A stretch of 64,000 bases of DNA from contig JAWXAT010000034.1 in NCBI GenBank assembly GCA_034439615.1, positions 1 through 64,000 on the forward strand, read 5' to 3'. Both the position numbers and the translations under genes were made by a program. The stretch's first letter is position 1, and each line of letters begins with the position of its first letter. The notes beneath the pieces were generated by a model that saw only the letters and a program-made list of their open reading frames with translations, was not told where the DNA came from and made no database searches. Of the stretch, positions 62,011 through 64,000 are shown in pieces. The DNA comes from Oligoflexia bacterium (lineage in GTDB: Bacteria > Bdellovibrionota > Bdellovibrionia > JABDDW01).

Positions 62011-64000
62011 TGTATTTTAAATTTCTTAAACCCCGGTGCTTTCAAGTCACTCACATCTGGAACACTCAAGACTTTTTCTTCACCTTGAGGCCCTGGTCTT
62101 CCGTACTCATCAACTGATGAAACGCTTACTTTATATTCTCCAGGTAAAATGCCTTTAACCTGGCCACTGGTTGAATTAAACTTTTCACTCTTTGCCACTT
62201 GCCCATCTGAGCTCTTAACTTGAACTTGATAAGCTTTTGCACCCTCAACAGACTTCCAAGAGAATTGAGCAGAACCATTTTTATGCGCATTAACGGCTGC
62301 GGGCATACGCTCACTAAATTGTGGAGGTGGTAATAAGGGTCTTAATCCAACAGTTACATCTCTTGTCGATGTGCGCGCAATGGGCACACCTTTTATATCA
62401 AAGGCTTCAACGGTCACACGAAATAAACCGTCTCCTGCCACATCAACTTGTTGATTAAGCTGAGTTGTACTAATGACTTTATCTTCAGCGCCATCAGTTT
62501 TTACTGTGACTTTATATTTATCAGCTTTTATACCGCCAAGTGCTTTCCAACTAACTTTTAATGAAGGTTTCTCAGTTACGTAGAGAAAGCTATCTTGATC
62601 TTTGCCATCTGCCCAGGCTAGGCGCGGTAATTCTTCAACTGTAAAATAACGAACAAGGCTTGGCTTTGATTCTTCACCTTTATGATCTACTGAAGTTACA
62701 GACCATTTATATGAACCTGATTTTGCTTGCGGTATGCGCAATTGAGTTACATCAGAAATTTCTTTATCAACAAGCAACTCAGATTTTTTTGGTGATCCTT
62801 TTAAAATCATTTCTTCAACACGTAGATGAAACTTATTAATTCCAGGAACTTTCTCCCACACCAAATAAGCTCCACCGTTTGTAATTGTCTCAAATGAAAT
62901 GCGTGCATCAGACGCAGGAAGCTTTAACTCAGGTGGTATTAATTGAAATTTTGTTCTTAACATAAACTTCAGCGGCTCACTCACCAACTGTAAGGCAGTA
63001 CCTGGGCGATAACCAGAAATTCTCCAGTAGTACTCACCATCATCTTTAGGTGAGACAGCAAATACACCGGTATCTTCAACGAGCTGTGAAAAAATGGGTT
63101 TAGCAAAGCTTGCATCTTTAGAAAGTTCAATTTGAAGTTTTACTAATTTAGAAGGGTTAGCCCAGCGCAAATCTAAACTTTTTGTTTGTGGGTTTAAACT
63201 TGCCAAGGCATCTTTTGCTGGTGATAAAAGTTTTGGTGGAAAGTCAGCGACAATCAAAACTTTACTCACCGTAGAAAAATAAACCTGCTTTGGATCTTTT
63301 TTATTCGTAGCAACTAAGCGCCAAAACTGGGAGCCCGGCCCAAGCAGAGCTTGAATTTCACCCTTTGTACCTGGAACAACTTGGCCATAGGGTTTTAATA
63401 CTTCACGCTTAGTACCCGTTTCAAGTTTTACATCAAAATCAGCTGTTAACGGAACCCAACTAAAAAGCACAGCTTCTTTTTTATCAACGCGAACATAAAC
63501 TCGCTCATTAGGTGCTGGTGTTTTAAGTTTGAAAAATTGTTGTGTGATATCCATGCCTGTTGCACTGATATTTCCGGATTTGTCTTTATCAAGTGTTAGA
63601 GTTTTATCGCCTGAATTAACTTGCGCTGAACCACTATAAACTTGAACATCTAAACCTTGACCAGACCCGCTTTTTCTACCCAAAGACAAATCTGCGTTGT
63701 TTAAAGAGATACTTGTGTTTCCGGATTTCAACGCCAAATTACTAGTGTCGCCATTACCTTTGACGTACACATTACCCTTTACGAAATCTAAAGCTACTTT
63801 GTCGCCGCTCTCTTCGATAACAACAACAGAATCAGGTTCAAGATCCACCTCTGCACCGGTAACAAAAATAATTTTTGCTTCGCCATCAGGTGCTGTTCTA
63901 ACAGCTTCGCCAGAATACAACGGATCATCTTCACCAATGCGTTGCCAGATAACTCTTTTAACAGAACGTTTTTGAACTTCGTTTTTTGCCATACTCAGAT
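62007..64000 (-). CDS. FecR-domain and FnIII-like-repeat protein, 5' end outside the window
   Basis: At least 661 residues are visible. The reading frame is open to the right edge, and the first ATG at 63992 lacks a Shine-Dalgarno and would begin in the middle of a FecR fold, so the gene is probably cut. A FecR-like beta domain (DPLYSGEAVRTAPDGEAKIIF, then VDLEPDSVVVIEE and DFVKGNVYV) is followed by FnIII/Ig-like repeats of ~90-100 residues (YYWRISGYRPG, GSYKWSVTSVDHKGE, FRVTVEAFDIKG, GEYKVSVSSVDEYG). FecR domains of this kind are commonly membrane-tethered and periplasmic. It is upstream of the barrel gene in one operon. Confidence 0.78.
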   Translation of the reverse strand, partial: LSMAKNEVQKRSVKRVIWQRIGEDDPLYSGEAVRTAPDGEAKIIFVTGAEVDLEPDSVVVIEESGDKVALDFVKGNVYVKGNGDTSNLALKSGNTSISLNNADLSLGRKSGSGQGLDVQVYSGSAQVNSGDKTLTLDKDKSGNISATGMDITQQFFKLKTPAPNERVYVRVDKKEAVLFSWVPLTADFDVKLETGTKREVLKPYGQVVPGTKGEIQALLGPGSQFWRLVATNKKDPKQVYFSTVSKVLIVADFPPKLLSPAKDALASLNPQTKSLDLRWANPSKLVKLQIELSKDASFAKPIFSQLVEDTGVFAVSPKDDGEYYWRISGYRPGTALQLVSEPLKFMLRTKFQLIPPELKLPASDARISFETITNGGAYLVWEKVPGINKFHLRVEEMILKGSPKKSELLVDKEISDVTQLRIPQAKSGSYKWSVTSVDHKGEESKPSLVRYFTVEELPRLAWADGKDQDSFLYVTEKPSLKVSWKALGGIKADKYKVTVKTDGAEDKVISTTQLNQQVDVAGDGLFRVTVEAFDIKGVPIARTSTRDVTVGLRPLLPPPQFSERMPAAVNAHKNGSAQFSWKSVEGAKAYQVQVKSSDGQVAKSEKFNSTSGQVKGILPGEYKVSVSSVDEYGRPGPQGEEKVLSVPDVSDLKAPGFKKFKIQ

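Noticed and set aside
1-64000. CRISPR arrays, rRNA operon, prophage or plasmid origin
   Set aside because: No regularly spaced repeats, rRNA sequence, phage structural genes or replication initiator were seen.

Overview
The window looks like a chromosomal segment of a Gram-negative, AT-rich bacterium, most likely from the Bdellovibrionota or another deltaproteobacterial-type lineage. This is inference. It rests on the many secreted proteins and lipoproteins, lipoprotein signals ending in FQNC (12288 and 21624), dense short operons, C-terminal-Phe outer-membrane barrels and the housekeeping set. No phage, plasmid or CRISPR locus is visible.

Layout. 1-7500: an HNH nuclease cut by the window edge, tRNA-Cys, a secreted unknown protein, comM, a Xer recombinase, three lipoprotein genes, a tiny TTG-start gene with its own terminator, and tRNA-Leu. 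7500-10200 is the most mobile-looking part: a DDE integrase gene flanked by small orphan frames and a perfect 25-bp palindrome, then a nucleotidyltransferase gene overlapping a previously hidden 34-codon frame. 10200-19300: a secreted alpha/beta hydrolase, a broken RCC1-repeat lipoprotein gene, the tex / S1-protein / outer-membrane-protein run, and a matrixin-like metalloprotease. 19400-29100: an esterase, a REC-PAS protein, a cysteine-rich lipoprotein, an M1-type peptidase, an operon of two methyltransferases and an MFS carrier, an amidohydrolase, a DUF1328 protein and trhO. 29000-37300: an MnmC-like methyltransferase, yebC, a radical SAM/SPASM protein, a 2H phosphoesterase with a disordered basic N-terminus, the Prc protease, a HAD-like protein and fumC.

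37300-46700: an ABC importer with two permease units in one chain and no binding protein nearby, an Smr protein, a mobile-mystery-A-like regulator gene split by a 5-bp duplication, ampG, srkA, and a tail-to-tail pair of a D-2-hydroxyglutarate-dehydrogenase-like flavoprotein and serA. 46700-64000: an AMP-forming ligase, a thioredoxin/TPR protein, ppk1, a methyltransferase-unknown-TPR trio, korAB, a membrane class III adenylate cyclase with a methyltransferase, and a two-gene FecR/Ig-like-repeat/outer-membrane-barrel operon that runs off the right edge.

How genes work together. Metabolic genes pair naturally: serA with the 2-hydroxyacid dehydrogenase, korAB with fumC in 2-oxoacid/TCA metabolism, and ampG as a muropeptide importer. 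Translation and RNA genes are frequent (tex, S1 protein, rsmJ, trhO, MnmC-like, yebC, 2H phosphoesterase). Most genes are ordinary core functions. The best candidates for something undescribed are the nucleotidyltransferase plus 34-aa partner (9574-10192), the disrupted mobile-mystery-A locus with overlapping hairpins (40784-41395), and the FecR/barrel operon (60340-64000).
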